Assembly: GCF_005889745.1 (NCBI RefSeq)
Contig: NZ_VCKZ01000001.1
Coordinates: forward strand, 1-64,000
Length of the DNA stretch: 64,000 nt
From: Actinomadura geliboluensis
GTDB lineage: Bacteria; Actinomycetota; Actinomycetes; Streptosporangiales; Streptosporangiaceae
Direction of reading: 5' to 3'
Under the pieces are notes generated by a model that saw only the letters and a list, made by a program, of their open reading frames with translations, did no database searches and was not told where the DNA came from. The translations under genes were made by a program, and so were the position numbers. How positions within the stretch are numbered: the first letter of the stretch is position 1; the number at the start of each line of letters is the position of its first letter. Of this stretch, positions 53,990 to 63,002 are shown piece after piece.

Positions 53990-55600
53990 ATGACACTCCT
54001 GGCCGTCGAGCGGGTCTCCAAGTCCTTCGCGGGCAACCGCGTGCTGCACGAGGTGAGCTTCGACGTCCGCGCCGGTGAGGTGCTCGCGCTCGTGGGCGAG
54101 AACGGCGCGGGCAAGAGCACCGTGCTGTCCCTCATCACGGGGCTGCTGGCACCGGACGCCGGGCGGGTCGTCTACGACGGCGACCCCGTCCGCGACTGGT
54201 CGCCGCACCGTGCGCGGGCCGTCGGGATCGGCTCGGTGCACCAGGAGCTCAGCCTCAACCCGCATCAGACCATCGCCGAGAACGTGTTCCTCGGCCAGTG
54301 GCCGGCGCGGCGCGGGCTCGTCCTGCGCCGCGACCTGGCCCGGCGCGCCCGGCCGCTGCTGGAGCGCGTCGGCCTGGACGCCGACCCGCTGACCCGGGCG
54401 GGACGCCTCCCGCTCGGCCAGCAGCAGCTCGTCGAGCTGGCCAAGGCGCTCGCGTCCTCCCCGCGCCTGCTGATCCTGGACGAGGCGACGTCCGCGCTGG
54501 ACGACGACCAGGTCAAGAGCGTGTTCGAGGTCGTGGACGAGCTGCGCGAGGCGGGCTCGTCCGTGATCACCGTCAGCCACCGGATGGGCGAGCTGTTCAC
54601 CATCGCCGACCGGCTGACGGTCCTGAAGGACGGCGCGGTCATGGCCACCCGGGAGCGGGCGGAGACCGACCACGACGACATCGTGCGCCTGATGATCGGC
54701 CGGGAGCTGTCCGACCTGTTCCCGCCGAAGGCCGGGGCGGTCCCGCCGGGGACCGCGGCCGGCCCGGTCGCGGCGGAGATCGCGGCGATTCCCTCCGAAA
54801 AGGAGATCGCCGAGGAGAAGAAGGCCGCGACGGACGCGACACCCGTCCCCGCCGGCAGGCCGGTGCTGAGCGCGCGGGGGCTGACCGTCCCCGGCGCCTG
54901 CGCCGGCGTCGACCTCGACCTGGATCCCGGCCGGATCATCGGCCTCGGCGGGCTCCAGGGCCAGGGGCAGCGGGCGGTGCTGCGCGCGCTGTTCGGGCTC
55001 GTCCGGCACACCGGGCGGATCGAGCTGGACGGGCGCCCCGCCCGCCTCGGGTCGCCGCGCGCGGCGATCCGCGCCCGCATCGCCTACGTGCCGGAGGACC
55101 GCAAGGTCGAGGGCCTGCACGTGGCGCAGACCGTCCGGGCGAACCTGTCCCTCACCAACCTCGACGTCGTCACGCCCGCGCGGCGGCTCACCACCGTCGA
55201 CCGCGGCGCCGAGGCCCGGCTGGTCGACGACCTCATCGAGCGGATGCGGATCAAGGTGGCCGGGCCGGAGCAGGAGGCGCGCCGGCTGTCCGGCGGCAAC
55301 CAGCAGAAGGTCGCGCTGGCCCGCTGGCTGCCGTCCGAGCCGCGGGTACTGCTGCTGGCCGAGCCGACCCGCGGCATCGACGTCGGCACCAAGCGCGAGA
55401 TCTACCACCTGCTCCGCCGGCTGGCCGACGGCGGCGTGGCGGTGCTGGTCACCTCGGGAGACACCATGGAACTGGTCGGCCTGTGCGACGAGGTCGCCGT
55501 CATGTACGAGGGCGCGGTCGTCGACCGGCTGTCGGGCGGCGACCTCACCGAGGAGCGGCTGGTCCGCGCCTCCGTGACCGGGACGGTGGCGCATGCCTGA
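53990..55600 (+). CDS. sugar ABC transporter ATP-binding protein (RbsA type, two domains)
   Basis: A 536-residue tandem ATPase. First half: Walker A GENGAGKS, LPLGQQQLVELAKAL, Walker B LLILDEATSALD, SHRMGE. Second half after a Pro/Ala/Glu linker (about 240-285): degenerate Walker A GLQGQGQR, YVPEDRKVEGL, signature LSGGNQQKVALARWL, LLLAEPTRGIDVGTK. This asymmetry is normal for the CUT2 family. Its start is 2 bases after the binding-protein stop, and its end overlaps the permease by 8 bases. Confidence 0.94.
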   Translation: MTLLAVERVSKSFAGNRVLHEVSFDVRAGEVLALVGENGAGKSTVLSLITGLLAPDAGRVVYDGDPVRDWSPHRARAVGIGSVHQELSLNPHQTIAENVFLGQWPARRGLVLRRDLARRARPLLERVGLDADPLTRAGRLPLGQQQLVELAKALASSPRLLILDEATSALDDDQVKSVFEVVDELREAGSSVITVSHRMGELFTIADRLTVLKDGAVMATRERAETDHDDIVRLMIGRELSDLFPPKAGAVPPGTAAGPVAAEIAAIPSEKEIAEEKKAATDATPVPAGRPVLSARGLTVPGACAGVDLDLDPGRIIGLGGLQGQGQRAVLRALFGLVRHTGRIELDGRPARLGSPRAAIRARIAYVPEDRKVEGLHVAQTVRANLSLTNLDVVTPARRLTTVDRGAEARLVDDLIERMRIKVAGPEQEARRLSGGNQQKVALARWLPSEPRVLLLAEPTRGIDVGTKREIYHLLRRLADGGVAVLVTSGDTMELVGLCDEVAVMYEGAVVDRLSGGDLTEERLVRASVTGTVAHA

Positions 55601-56537
55601 CCGCCTCACCGGGGCGCTGCGCGGCAACGTGGACGTGGCGGGCCTCGGCGCGCTGCTGATCGTCCTGCTCGCCGTCTACAGCCACTACGACCCCGAGGTG
55701 TTCACCCCGGCGTCGATCACGATCCTGTCGGCGCAGTTCCTGCCGCTGATCCTGGCCGCGATGGGGCAGAGCACCGTCATGCTGGCCGGCGGCATCGACC
55801 TGTCGCTCGGCTCGGTGCTGGCGCTCGCGATGGCGGTGTTCGCCGTCCGGGCGGAGGACGGCGTCGTGCTCGCGGCCGTGCTGGCGCTGCTGGCCGCCGC
55901 CGCGACCGGGGCCGCGAACGGCGTGCTCGTCGCGTACGCGGGGCTGCCGCCGATCATCGTGACGCTGGCCGCGTCGTTCCTGTGGGGCGGCGTCACGCTC
56001 GTCGTGCTCCCCCAGCCGGGCGGCAGCGTCCCGGCCGGCCTGGTCAAGGCGTACAACAACGGCTGGAACGGGATCGCGCTGCCGTTCCTGGCGATCGCCC
56101 TGGTCCTGGTGCTGTGGAAGGTCGTCCGGACGACCCGGTTCGGGCTCTCGCTGTACGCGGTCGGCGGCAACGAGCACGGCGCCTACGCCAGCGGCATCGC
56201 GACGCGGAAGGTGAAGATCTCCGCTTACGCGCTGGCCGGCGTCTTCGTCGGCCTCGCCGGGATCGGCCTCGCCGTCCAGACCGGCTCGGGGGACGCCACG
56301 ATCGGCGCCCCGTACACGCTCAACTCGATCGCCGCGTCCGTGCTCGCCGGGGTCAGCTTCTTCGGCGGCGTCGGGCAGATGCGCGCGACCGTCCTGGCCG
56401 CGCTGCTGATCGGCCTGCTGACGAACCTGCTGCTGTTCACCGGGCTGTCGCCCTTCTACCAGCTGATCATGCAGGGCGCGGTGCTGATCGTGGCGATCGC
56501 CGTCAAGACGTTCGCGACCCGGGAGAGGACGGACTGA
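55593..56537 (+). CDS. sugar ABC transporter permease (RbsC type, first)
   Basis: A 314-residue CUT2 permease: about eight to ten helices, with the family motifs MLAGGIDLSLGSVLALA near residue 65 and ASGIATRKVKISAYALAGVF near 205. It forms the channel with the next permease as a heterodimer. TGATG overlap with the next gene. Confidence 0.92.
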   Translation: MPDRLTGALRGNVDVAGLGALLIVLLAVYSHYDPEVFTPASITILSAQFLPLILAAMGQSTVMLAGGIDLSLGSVLALAMAVFAVRAEDGVVLAAVLALLAAAATGAANGVLVAYAGLPPIIVTLAASFLWGGVTLVVLPQPGGSVPAGLVKAYNNGWNGIALPFLAIALVLVLWKVVRTTRFGLSLYAVGGNEHGAYASGIATRKVKISAYALAGVFVGLAGIGLAVQTGSGDATIGAPYTLNSIAASVLAGVSFFGGVGQMRATVLAALLIGLLTNLLLFTGLSPFYQLIMQGAVLIVAIAVKTFATRERTD

Positions 56538-57493
56538 TGACCGCGCTACCGCGCGCCGCCGCAGTGCCGAGGGTGCTGCGGGACAACCGCGCCGCCTGGG
56601 CGTTCGGCGTGCTCATCGTGACCTGGATCGCCGCGATCCTGTTCGCGAAGGGCTTCGACAGCGTCTCCAGCGTCCGCTACCTGGTGCAGACCGCCGCGTT
56701 CCTCGGCATCGTCGCCGTCGGCCAGACCCTCGTGATCATGATGAGCGGCATCGACCTGTCGGTGTCGGGCGTCGTCGCGCTGTCGGCGGTCGTGTGCGCG
56801 CAGGTCGCGTCCGGCTCGGGCGGGACGGCGGGCATCGCCGCGGCGCTCCTCGCGAGCGTCCTCGTCGGGGTCGCCAACGCGGCCGGGGTGACCTGGCTGC
56901 GGGTGCCGCCGATGGTGATGACGCTGGCCACCGGCACGATCGTCGCCGGGGCGCTGCTCGTGTACACCGACGGGTCGCCGAAGTCGGCGAAGGTGCCGCT
57001 GCTGGCGTCGTTCGCCAACGACCGCGTCGCGGGGGTGCCGCTCGCGTTCGTCCTGTGGATCGCCATCACCGCGGTCGCCGCCTGGCTGCTGCACGCCTCC
57101 CGGGTCGGGAGGTACGTGTTCGCGCTCGGCAACGGGGAGCGGGCCTCGCGCGCGTCGGGGGTGCCGCTCGCGCGCACCGCCTTCATCGCCTACGGGACGT
57201 GCGCGCTGCTCGCCGGGGTGTCCGGGCTGGTGCTGCTCGGGTTCACCTCCACCAGCTCGCTCACGATGGGCAACCCGTACCAGCTGCTGTCGATCGCGGC
57301 GGTCGTGCTGGGCGGGACGTCCATTCTCGGTGGGCGCGGGCACGTCCTCGGGACGGTCGCGGGCGCCCTGCTGCTGACGCTGCTGACGGCGCTGCTGGCG
57401 GCGTGGAACGTGTCGGAGGGCGTCCGGCAGATCGTGCTCGGGCTGCTCATCATCGCGCTGCTGCTCGCCTACGCAAGGGAACGGCGGTCCTGA
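56537..57493 (+). CDS. sugar ABC transporter permease (RbsC type, second)
   Basis: A 318-residue paralogue of the preceding gene: MMSGIDLSVSGVVALSAVV, the central GNGERASRASGVPLARTAF loop and LLSIAAVVLGGTSILGGRG near the C-terminus. Two non-identical CUT2 permeases in tandem are common. Overlaps both neighbours by a base. Confidence 0.92.
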   Translation: MTALPRAAAVPRVLRDNRAAWAFGVLIVTWIAAILFAKGFDSVSSVRYLVQTAAFLGIVAVGQTLVIMMSGIDLSVSGVVALSAVVCAQVASGSGGTAGIAAALLASVLVGVANAAGVTWLRVPPMVMTLATGTIVAGALLVYTDGSPKSAKVPLLASFANDRVAGVPLAFVLWIAITAVAAWLLHASRVGRYVFALGNGERASRASGVPLARTAFIAYGTCALLAGVSGLVLLGFTSTSSLTMGNPYQLLSIAAVVLGGTSILGGRGHVLGTVAGALLLTLLTALLAAWNVSEGVRQIVLGLLIIALLLAYARERRS

Positions 57494-58629
57494 TGACGTC
57501 CTCGGGGGAGCTTCTGCGGGCCATGGTCGGCATCGCCAGCGTCAACCCGCGCGCCGGTTCCGGGCCCGGGTTCGGCGAGGCGGCGATCGCCGAGTACGTC
57601 CGCGACTGGCTGGCCGGACACGGGATCGAGGCCGAGCTGCGTGAGGTGCTGCCGGGACGTCCCAACGTCGTCGCGACCGTGCCGGGGCGCGGGCCGCGCA
57701 TGGTGCTGCTCGAATCGCACCTGGACACGGTCGAGACCACCGGCATGTCGATCGACCCGTTCGCCGGGACGATCCGGGACGGCCGCCTCTACGGCCGCGG
57801 CGCCTGCGACGCCAAGGGACCCCTCGCGGCGTTCATGCGGGCGGCGGTCGAGCTCGCCGCCGACCCGGCGGAGGCGGGGGTCGTCCTCGCCGGGGTGATG
57901 GACGAGGAGCACGCCTACCAGGGCGTCCTCGGCCTGATCTCCGACCTCGGCGACATGCCGGTGGTGGGCGCGATCGTGGGCGAGCCGACCGGGCTGGTGC
58001 CCGCGACCGCGCACAAGGGCTGCGTCCGCTACACCGTCCGCGCGCTGGGCAGGGCCGGGCACAGCTCCCGGCCGGACGAGGCCGTCAACGCCGTCACCCT
58101 GATGTCCCGCGTGATCGACCACATCGCCTCCGCCGAGCCGGACGTCGCGCCGCATCCCCTGCTGGGGCCGGCGACGCGCTGCGTCACCCGGATCAGGGGC
58201 GGCGAGGGGCCGAACACCATTCCGGGCCGCTGCGAGATCGACATAGACCGCCGCACCCTCCCAGGCGAGGACCCCCTGGACGTGTGGCGCCGCGACCGCG
58301 CCGAGCTGACCGCCCTCCTCCCCGGCCAGATCGAGGTGGACGAGCCGTTCACCGTCGACTACGCCCTCGACACCCCGGCGGCCAGCCCGGTGCCGGCCGC
58401 GCTCTGCCGCGTGCTGGAGGCGGCGGGGCGTCCCGCGGCCGTCCAGGGCATGCCGTTCGGCACCGACGCGAGCAAGCTGGCGCGCGCGGGCATCCCCTCG
58501 GTCGTCTTCGGCCCCGGCTCGATCACCGACGCCCACTCCGCCGACGAATCGGTGGCGCTCGCCGACGTGGACCTGGCGACCAGGCTGGTCGTCGACACCA
58601 TCCGCTCCCTCGACGGGGGCCAGACGTGA
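57493..58629 (+). CDS. M20 family metallohydrolase (ArgE/DapE-like)
   Basis: A 378-residue zinc hydrolase: LLESHLDTVE (metal His/Asp), GRGACDAKGPLA (bridging Asp), VMDEEHAYQG (catalytic Glu), GEPTGL, a dimerisation domain with GRAGHSSRPDEAVNAV, and a C-terminal GPGSITDAHSADE metal His. M20 members deacylate N-acetyl amino acids or split dipeptides. Together with the D-aminoacylase-type gene, the operon has two potential amide-cleaving enzymes, perhaps for two acyl forms. Confidence 0.92.
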   Translation: MTSSGELLRAMVGIASVNPRAGSGPGFGEAAIAEYVRDWLAGHGIEAELREVLPGRPNVVATVPGRGPRMVLLESHLDTVETTGMSIDPFAGTIRDGRLYGRGACDAKGPLAAFMRAAVELAADPAEAGVVLAGVMDEEHAYQGVLGLISDLGDMPVVGAIVGEPTGLVPATAHKGCVRYTVRALGRAGHSSRPDEAVNAVTLMSRVIDHIASAEPDVAPHPLLGPATRCVTRIRGGEGPNTIPGRCEIDIDRRTLPGEDPLDVWRRDRAELTALLPGQIEVDEPFTVDYALDTPAASPVPAALCRVLEAAGRPAAVQGMPFGTDASKLARAGIPSVVFGPGSITDAHSADESVALADVDLATRLVVDTIRSLDGGQT

Positions 58630-59360
58630 AGCTGACGGAGCACATCGACCTCATCGGCAGCGGAGCGGCCGGGTTCGACCTCACCGATCCGCTGGACTGC
58701 CACGTGTACCTCGTGCGGGGGCCGGCCGGAGCGGCGCTGATCGACGCCGGAGCTGGGGCGTCCGCCCGGCAGTTCGCCCAACGGCTGCGCGGCGAGACGG
58801 GCGAGCGGCACCTGCTGCTCACCCACGGGCATGCCGACCACGCGGGCGGCGCCGCCGAGCTGGCGCGGAGCGTGGAGGGGATCGCCGTTCGCGCGGGGGC
58901 ACCGGCGGACCAGTGGATCGCGTCCGGCGACGAGAAACTGCTCAGCGTCGACCGCGGCAAGGCTGCCGGGGTCTACCCGGACGAGTACGCGTTCGCGGCG
59001 TGCCCGGCGGTGCGTCCCATCGCGGACGGCGAGCAGATCGACCTCGGCGGGGGCGTCGTCCTGCGGGCCGTCGCCACCCCCGGGCACGCGGACGGGCACA
59101 TCTGCTACCTGCTCGACGCGCCCGAAGGGCGAGCGCTGTTCTCCGGCGACTGCGTGTTCACCGGCGGACGGATCTCGCTGCAGAACCTCCACGACACGCG
59201 GGTGCCGGAGTACGCGGCGAGCCTCACCCGGCTCGCCGGCCTGGAGGTCGACATGCTGCTGCCGGGCCACCACGAGATATCGCTCGCCCGCGCCGGACGG
59301 CACCTGCGAGCCGCGCGGGACGTCCTCAGCCGCGGCCTGCTTCCGGGGAGCACCACATGA
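58626..59360 (+). CDS. MBL-fold metallo-hydrolase
   Basis: A 244-residue protein, GTG 58626 overlapping the M20 stop. Metal motif LLTHGHADHAGG, later ligands in TPGHADGHICYLL, FSGDCVF and LPGHHE: the complete HxHxDH set. Such enzymes hydrolyse lactones, thioesters or phosphodiesters. A sugar lactonase role would fit, but is unproven. Confidence 0.88.
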   Translation: MKLTEHIDLIGSGAAGFDLTDPLDCHVYLVRGPAGAALIDAGAGASARQFAQRLRGETGERHLLLTHGHADHAGGAAELARSVEGIAVRAGAPADQWIASGDEKLLSVDRGKAAGVYPDEYAFAACPAVRPIADGEQIDLGGGVVLRAVATPGHADGHICYLLDAPEGRALFSGDCVFTGGRISLQNLHDTRVPEYAASLTRLAGLEVDMLLPGHHEISLARAGRHLRAARDVLSRGLLPGSTT

Positions 59361-60175
59361 CCGACGAGGCCAAGCCCCGCAACCAGTCGTCGTCGCTGCG
59401 CCGCGCGCTCGCGGTGCTCGACCACGTCCGCGACCACGCCGACGCGCGGGGCATCTCGCTGACCCGCATCGCCGACGACCTCGGCATCAGCAAGAGCACG
59501 GTGCTGCGGCTCACGCAGCCGCTCATCGACGGCGACCTCCTCACCCGGGACCGGGACACCGGCTGGTACCGGCTCGGGCACGGCGCACTGCGGCTCGGCC
59601 AGGCGTACCTGTCGACGCTGGACATGCGGGCGGTCGCCGCCGACCCGCTGCGCCGCCTCCAGCACGTCGTGGGCGAGACCTGCCACCTCGTCGTCTACGA
59701 GGCGCCCGACGTGGTCTACATCGACAAGGTGGAGAACGAGCACAACGTCCGGATGGCGTCCCGGGTCGGGATGCGGATGCCCGCCTACCGGACGGCCGTC
59801 GGCAAGGCCATCCTCGCCTGGCTCGGTGAGGACGACTTCCAGCTCGTGGTCGCCGCCGGGATGCCGCCGCGCACCGAGCGGACGATCACCGACCCGGCAC
59901 GCCTCGCCGCCGAACTGGAACGGGTACGCCTGTCCGGGTACGCCGTGGACGACCGGGAGAACGAGCCGGAGGTGCGGTGCGTCGCGGCGCCGATCTTCGA
60001 CCACACCGACCGGGCCGTGGGCGCGCTGAGCGTGTCCGGGCTGACGTCCCGGATGACGCCGGCGCGGGTCAGGGAGGTCGGCCCGATGGTGGCGCGGACC
60101 GGCCTGGAGATCTCCCGCGTGCTCGGCTCGTCCCGGCCGCGCCGCCGCCGCAACGACGAAGGGAACCAGCCGTGA
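59357..60175 (+). CDS. IclR family transcriptional regulator (island 2)
   Basis: A 272-residue regulator: winged helix with SLTRIADDLGISKSTVLRL, and an effector domain with YRTAVGKAILAWL and YAVDDRENEPEVRCVAAPIF. It lies in the middle of the operon it likely controls. Overall resemblance to the island 1 IclR is family-level only, and the operator candidates of the two islands differ in sequence, so cross-talk is not expected. Confidence 0.92.
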   Translation: MTDEAKPRNQSSSLRRALAVLDHVRDHADARGISLTRIADDLGISKSTVLRLTQPLIDGDLLTRDRDTGWYRLGHGALRLGQAYLSTLDMRAVAADPLRRLQHVVGETCHLVVYEAPDVVYIDKVENEHNVRMASRVGMRMPAYRTAVGKAILAWLGEDDFQLVVAAGMPPRTERTITDPARLAAELERVRLSGYAVDDRENEPEVRCVAAPIFDHTDRAVGALSVSGLTSRMTPARVREVGPMVARTGLEISRVLGSSRPRRRRNDEGNQP

Positions 60176-61383
60176 ACCTCACCATTCCGAACGAGCAGGC
60201 CGACTGGCGGACGAAGGGCCTGTGGCAGCCGCGGGCCGTCCCGCTGGAGGAGTTCGCCGCCGCCCGGCATCCGCTGTTCGGCGGCCCGTTCACCTGGCCG
60301 GTCATGGTGGCACGGCGGTCGGCGCTGGACCACAACATCGCGGCGCTCGCCGCGTTCTGCGGCGAGCACGGACTGGCGTTCGCGCCGCACGGCAAGACGA
60401 CCATGGCCCCGTCGCTCTTCCAGGACCAGCTGGACGCGGGCGCCTGGGGGATCACCGCCGCGACCGCGAACCAGGTCCTCGCCTACCGGACGTTCGGCGT
60501 CCCCCGGATCCTGCTGGCCAACGAGCTGCTCGATCCGACCGCGCTGCGCTGGCTGGGCGGCGAGGTCGACCGCGGCATGGAGTTCCTGCTGTACGCGGAC
60601 TCGCCCGAGGGCGTCGCCGCGGTCTCCGCCGCGGCCGGGGAGCGTCCGTTCCGGGTGCTGGTCGAACTCGGGCACCCCGGCGGGCGCACCGGCTGCCGCA
60701 CCGTCGAGGAGCTGGCCGGGGTCGCCCGCGCGGTCGCCGCCGCGCCCGGCGCCGAACTCGCCGGGGTCGCCGGATACGAGGGCGGGCTGCCGGACGTCCC
60801 GTCCGCCGCCGCGTACCTGCGGGCGCTCCGCGACGCGACGATCGCGCTGTCCCCGCTGCTCCCCCGCGACGCCGTCGTCACCGCCGGCGGCAGCGCCTAC
60901 TTCGACCAGGTCGCCGAGCATCTCGCGGGCGACTGGCTGCCCGGCCACGACCTCACCGTGGTCCTGCGGAGCGGCGCCTACGTGTCGCACGACGACGGCA
61001 TCTACACCAAGAAGACGCCGTTCACCCGGGTGCCGGGGTCGCTGGACGCGGCGCTGGAGATCTGGGCGCAGGTCACGTCCGTGCCGGAGCCCGGCCTCGC
61101 GATCGTGGGGATGGGCAAGCGGGAGGCCCCCTACGACGCCGGGCTGCCCGTCCCGCTGAAGCTCCGCCGGGCGGACGGCACGATCGTCCCGGCCGAGGGG
61201 CTGAGCGTCACCGACACCAACGACCACCACGCCTACGTGGCGTTCGGCGACCAGGCCCCGCGCCCCGGCGACCTGATCTGCTTCGGCATCTCCCACCCGT
61301 GCACGGCCTTCGACAAGTGGCAGGTCATCCCCGTCGTGGACGACGACCACACGGTCATCGACCTGATCCGCACGTACTTCTGA
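60172..61383 (+). CDS. D-threonine-aldolase-like PLP enzyme, amino-aldonate ammonia-lyase candidate
   Basis: A 403-residue fold-III PLP enzyme: Schiff-base lysine in FAPHGKTTMAP (Lys75), GYEGGLPDV, TAGGSAYFDQV, and C-terminal metal pair FGISHPCTAFDKW. Often annotated as amino acid deaminase/alanine racemase-like. Immediately upstream of KDPG aldolase and KDG kinase, the fitting reaction is D-glucosaminate (or an epimer) to 2-keto-3-deoxygluconate plus ammonia. That reaction exists as EC 4.3.1.9; its assignment here is inference. GTG 60172 overlaps the IclR stop. Confidence 0.85.
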   Translation: MNLTIPNEQADWRTKGLWQPRAVPLEEFAAARHPLFGGPFTWPVMVARRSALDHNIAALAAFCGEHGLAFAPHGKTTMAPSLFQDQLDAGAWGITAATANQVLAYRTFGVPRILLANELLDPTALRWLGGEVDRGMEFLLYADSPEGVAAVSAAAGERPFRVLVELGHPGGRTGCRTVEELAGVARAVAAAPGAELAGVAGYEGGLPDVPSAAAYLRALRDATIALSPLLPRDAVVTAGGSAYFDQVAEHLAGDWLPGHDLTVVLRSGAYVSHDDGIYTKKTPFTRVPGSLDAALEIWAQVTSVPEPGLAIVGMGKREAPYDAGLPVPLKLRRADGTIVPAEGLSVTDTNDHHAYVAFGDQAPRPGDLICFGISHPCTAFDKWQVIPVVDDDHTVIDLIRTYF

Positions 61384-61394
61384 GAGGACGCCCC

Positions 61395-62045
61395 ATGATG
61401 CCCCGCATGGCGCCGGGCGCCGCGCTGACGGCGACCGGAGTGGTCGCGGTCGTCCGCGGCACCCGCGCCGACCGCGTCACCGACGTCCTGGACGTCCTGG
61501 ACGTCCTGGCCGCCGCCGGCGTCCGCTGCCTGGAGGTCACCCTGAACACCCCGGGCGCGCTGGACGCCCTGGGCGCGGCGCGCGACCGGCTGCCCGGGGA
61601 CGCCGACCTCGGCGCCGGCACGGTCCGGACCGCGGCGGAGGCGAAGGCCGCCGTCGCCGCGGGCGCGTCCTTCCTGGTCGCCCCCGACACGAACGCCGAG
61701 GTCGCCGCCGTGGCCCGCGACGCGGGCGTCGGCTACTACCCGGGCGCGCTCACGCCGACCGAGGTCGCCCGCGCCTGGGACCTCGGCGCGACCGCCGTCA
61801 AGATCTTCCCAGCGAGCACGTTCGGCCCGCGCTACCTGCGCGCCCTGGCGGAACCGTTCCGGGACGTCCTGCTGCTGCCGACGGGCGGCATCGGCCCGGA
61901 CGACGCCGCCGACTACATCGCGGCGGGCGCCGTGGCCGTCGGCGCGGGCGGTTCGCTGATCGGCGACGCCCTCGACGGCGGCTCCCTCGACGCCCTGGCC
62001 TCCCGCGCGCGCCGCCTCCTCGCGACGGTGGAGGCCGCCCGATGA
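61395..62045 (+). CDS. eda: 2-keto-3-deoxy-6-phosphogluconate (KDPG/KHG) aldolase
   Basis: A 216-residue class I aldolase: VVAVVRGTRAD, LEVTLNTPGAL, LGAGTV, and the Schiff-base lysine in AVKIFPAS, PTGGI. Splits KDPG to pyruvate and glyceraldehyde 3-phosphate. It contains three perfect tandem copies of the 9-mer GACGTCCTG (61482-61508) encoding DVLDVLDVL near residue 33, an apparent one- or two-unit in-frame expansion. It ends in an ATGA overlap with the kinase. Confidence 0.92.
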   Translation: MMPRMAPGAALTATGVVAVVRGTRADRVTDVLDVLDVLAAAGVRCLEVTLNTPGALDALGAARDRLPGDADLGAGTVRTAAEAKAAVAAGASFLVAPDTNAEVAAVARDAGVGYYPGALTPTEVARAWDLGATAVKIFPASTFGPRYLRALAEPFRDVLLLPTGGIGPDDAADYIAAGAVAVGAGGSLIGDALDGGSLDALASRARRLLATVEAAR

Positions 62046-62992
62046 GCGTCGATCTCGTCACGTTCGGCGAGACCATGGCGCGGCTGGACAACCCGGTCGT
62101 CGGGCCGATGCGGCACGCCCGCTCGCTCGACCTCGGCATCGGCGGCGCCGAGTCGAACACGGCGATCGGCCTCGCCCGCCTCGGCGGCACCGCCGCCTGG
62201 TTCGGCCGCGTCGGCGACGACGAGTTCGGCCGCCTCATCACCACGGCGCTCGCCGGGGAGGGCGTCCGGCTCGGGCACACGGTGGTGGACGAGTCCGCGC
62301 CGACCGCGCTGCTGTTCAAGGAGCGCCGGTCGGGGACGCTGACCCGCGTCCAGTACTACCGGACGGGCAGCGCCGGGTCGCGGCTGAGCCCCGCCGACGT
62401 CCCGCACGACCTGATCCGCTCCGCCCGCGTCCTGCACGTCACCGGGATCACCGCCGCGATCAGCGACACCGCCCGCCGGGCCGTGGACGACGCCGTCGAG
62501 ACGGCCCGGGCCGCGGGCGTGCCGGTCTCGCTCGACCTCAACTACCGGTCGGCGCTCTGGACGCCGGCCGAGGCCGGTGAATGCCTGCACGACCTGGTCA
62601 AACGCGCCGACCTGGTGTTCGCGACCGAGCAGGAGGCGCGGCTGGTCGTCCCCGGCGACGACCCGGCCGGGCTCGCCGCGGCGCTGGCCGCGCTCGGGCC
62701 GCGCGACGTCCTGGTGAAGCGGGGCGCCGCCGGGGTGGTCGCGTACTGCGCGGGGACGCTGCACGTCCAGCCCGCGCACAAGGTGCCCGTCGTGGACCCG
62801 GTCGGCGCGGGCGACGCCTTCGCCGCCGGCTACCTGGCGGAGTTCGCCCGCGGCCTGCCGGTCGCCGCCCGCCTGGCCACCGCCACGGCGGCGGGCGCGT
62901 ACGCGGTGACCGTCCGCGGCGACTGGGAGGGCCTGCCCAGCCGCGCCGACCTGGACTTCCTGAAGACCACCGAAGACAACGTCAGCCGATGA
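62042..62992 (+). CDS. kdgK: 2-keto-3-deoxygluconate kinase (PfkB family)
   Basis: A 316-residue ribokinase-fold sugar kinase: TFGETMARLDNP, GIGGAESNTAIGLARLG, QYYRTGSAGSRLSP and the C-terminal anion-hole/catalytic motif DPVGAGDAFAAGY. YYRxxSA-type residues are typical of KDG kinases. It phosphorylates 2-keto-3-deoxygluconate for the adjacent aldolase. ATGA-coupled to it. Confidence 0.9.
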   Translation: MSVDLVTFGETMARLDNPVVGPMRHARSLDLGIGGAESNTAIGLARLGGTAAWFGRVGDDEFGRLITTALAGEGVRLGHTVVDESAPTALLFKERRSGTLTRVQYYRTGSAGSRLSPADVPHDLIRSARVLHVTGITAAISDTARRAVDDAVETARAAGVPVSLDLNYRSALWTPAEAGECLHDLVKRADLVFATEQEARLVVPGDDPAGLAAALAALGPRDVLVKRGAAGVVAYCAGTLHVQPAHKVPVVDPVGAGDAFAAGYLAEFARGLPVAARLATATAAGAYAVTVRGDWEGLPSRADLDFLKTTEDNVSR

Positions 62993-63002
62993 GGAGACAG
63001 AT

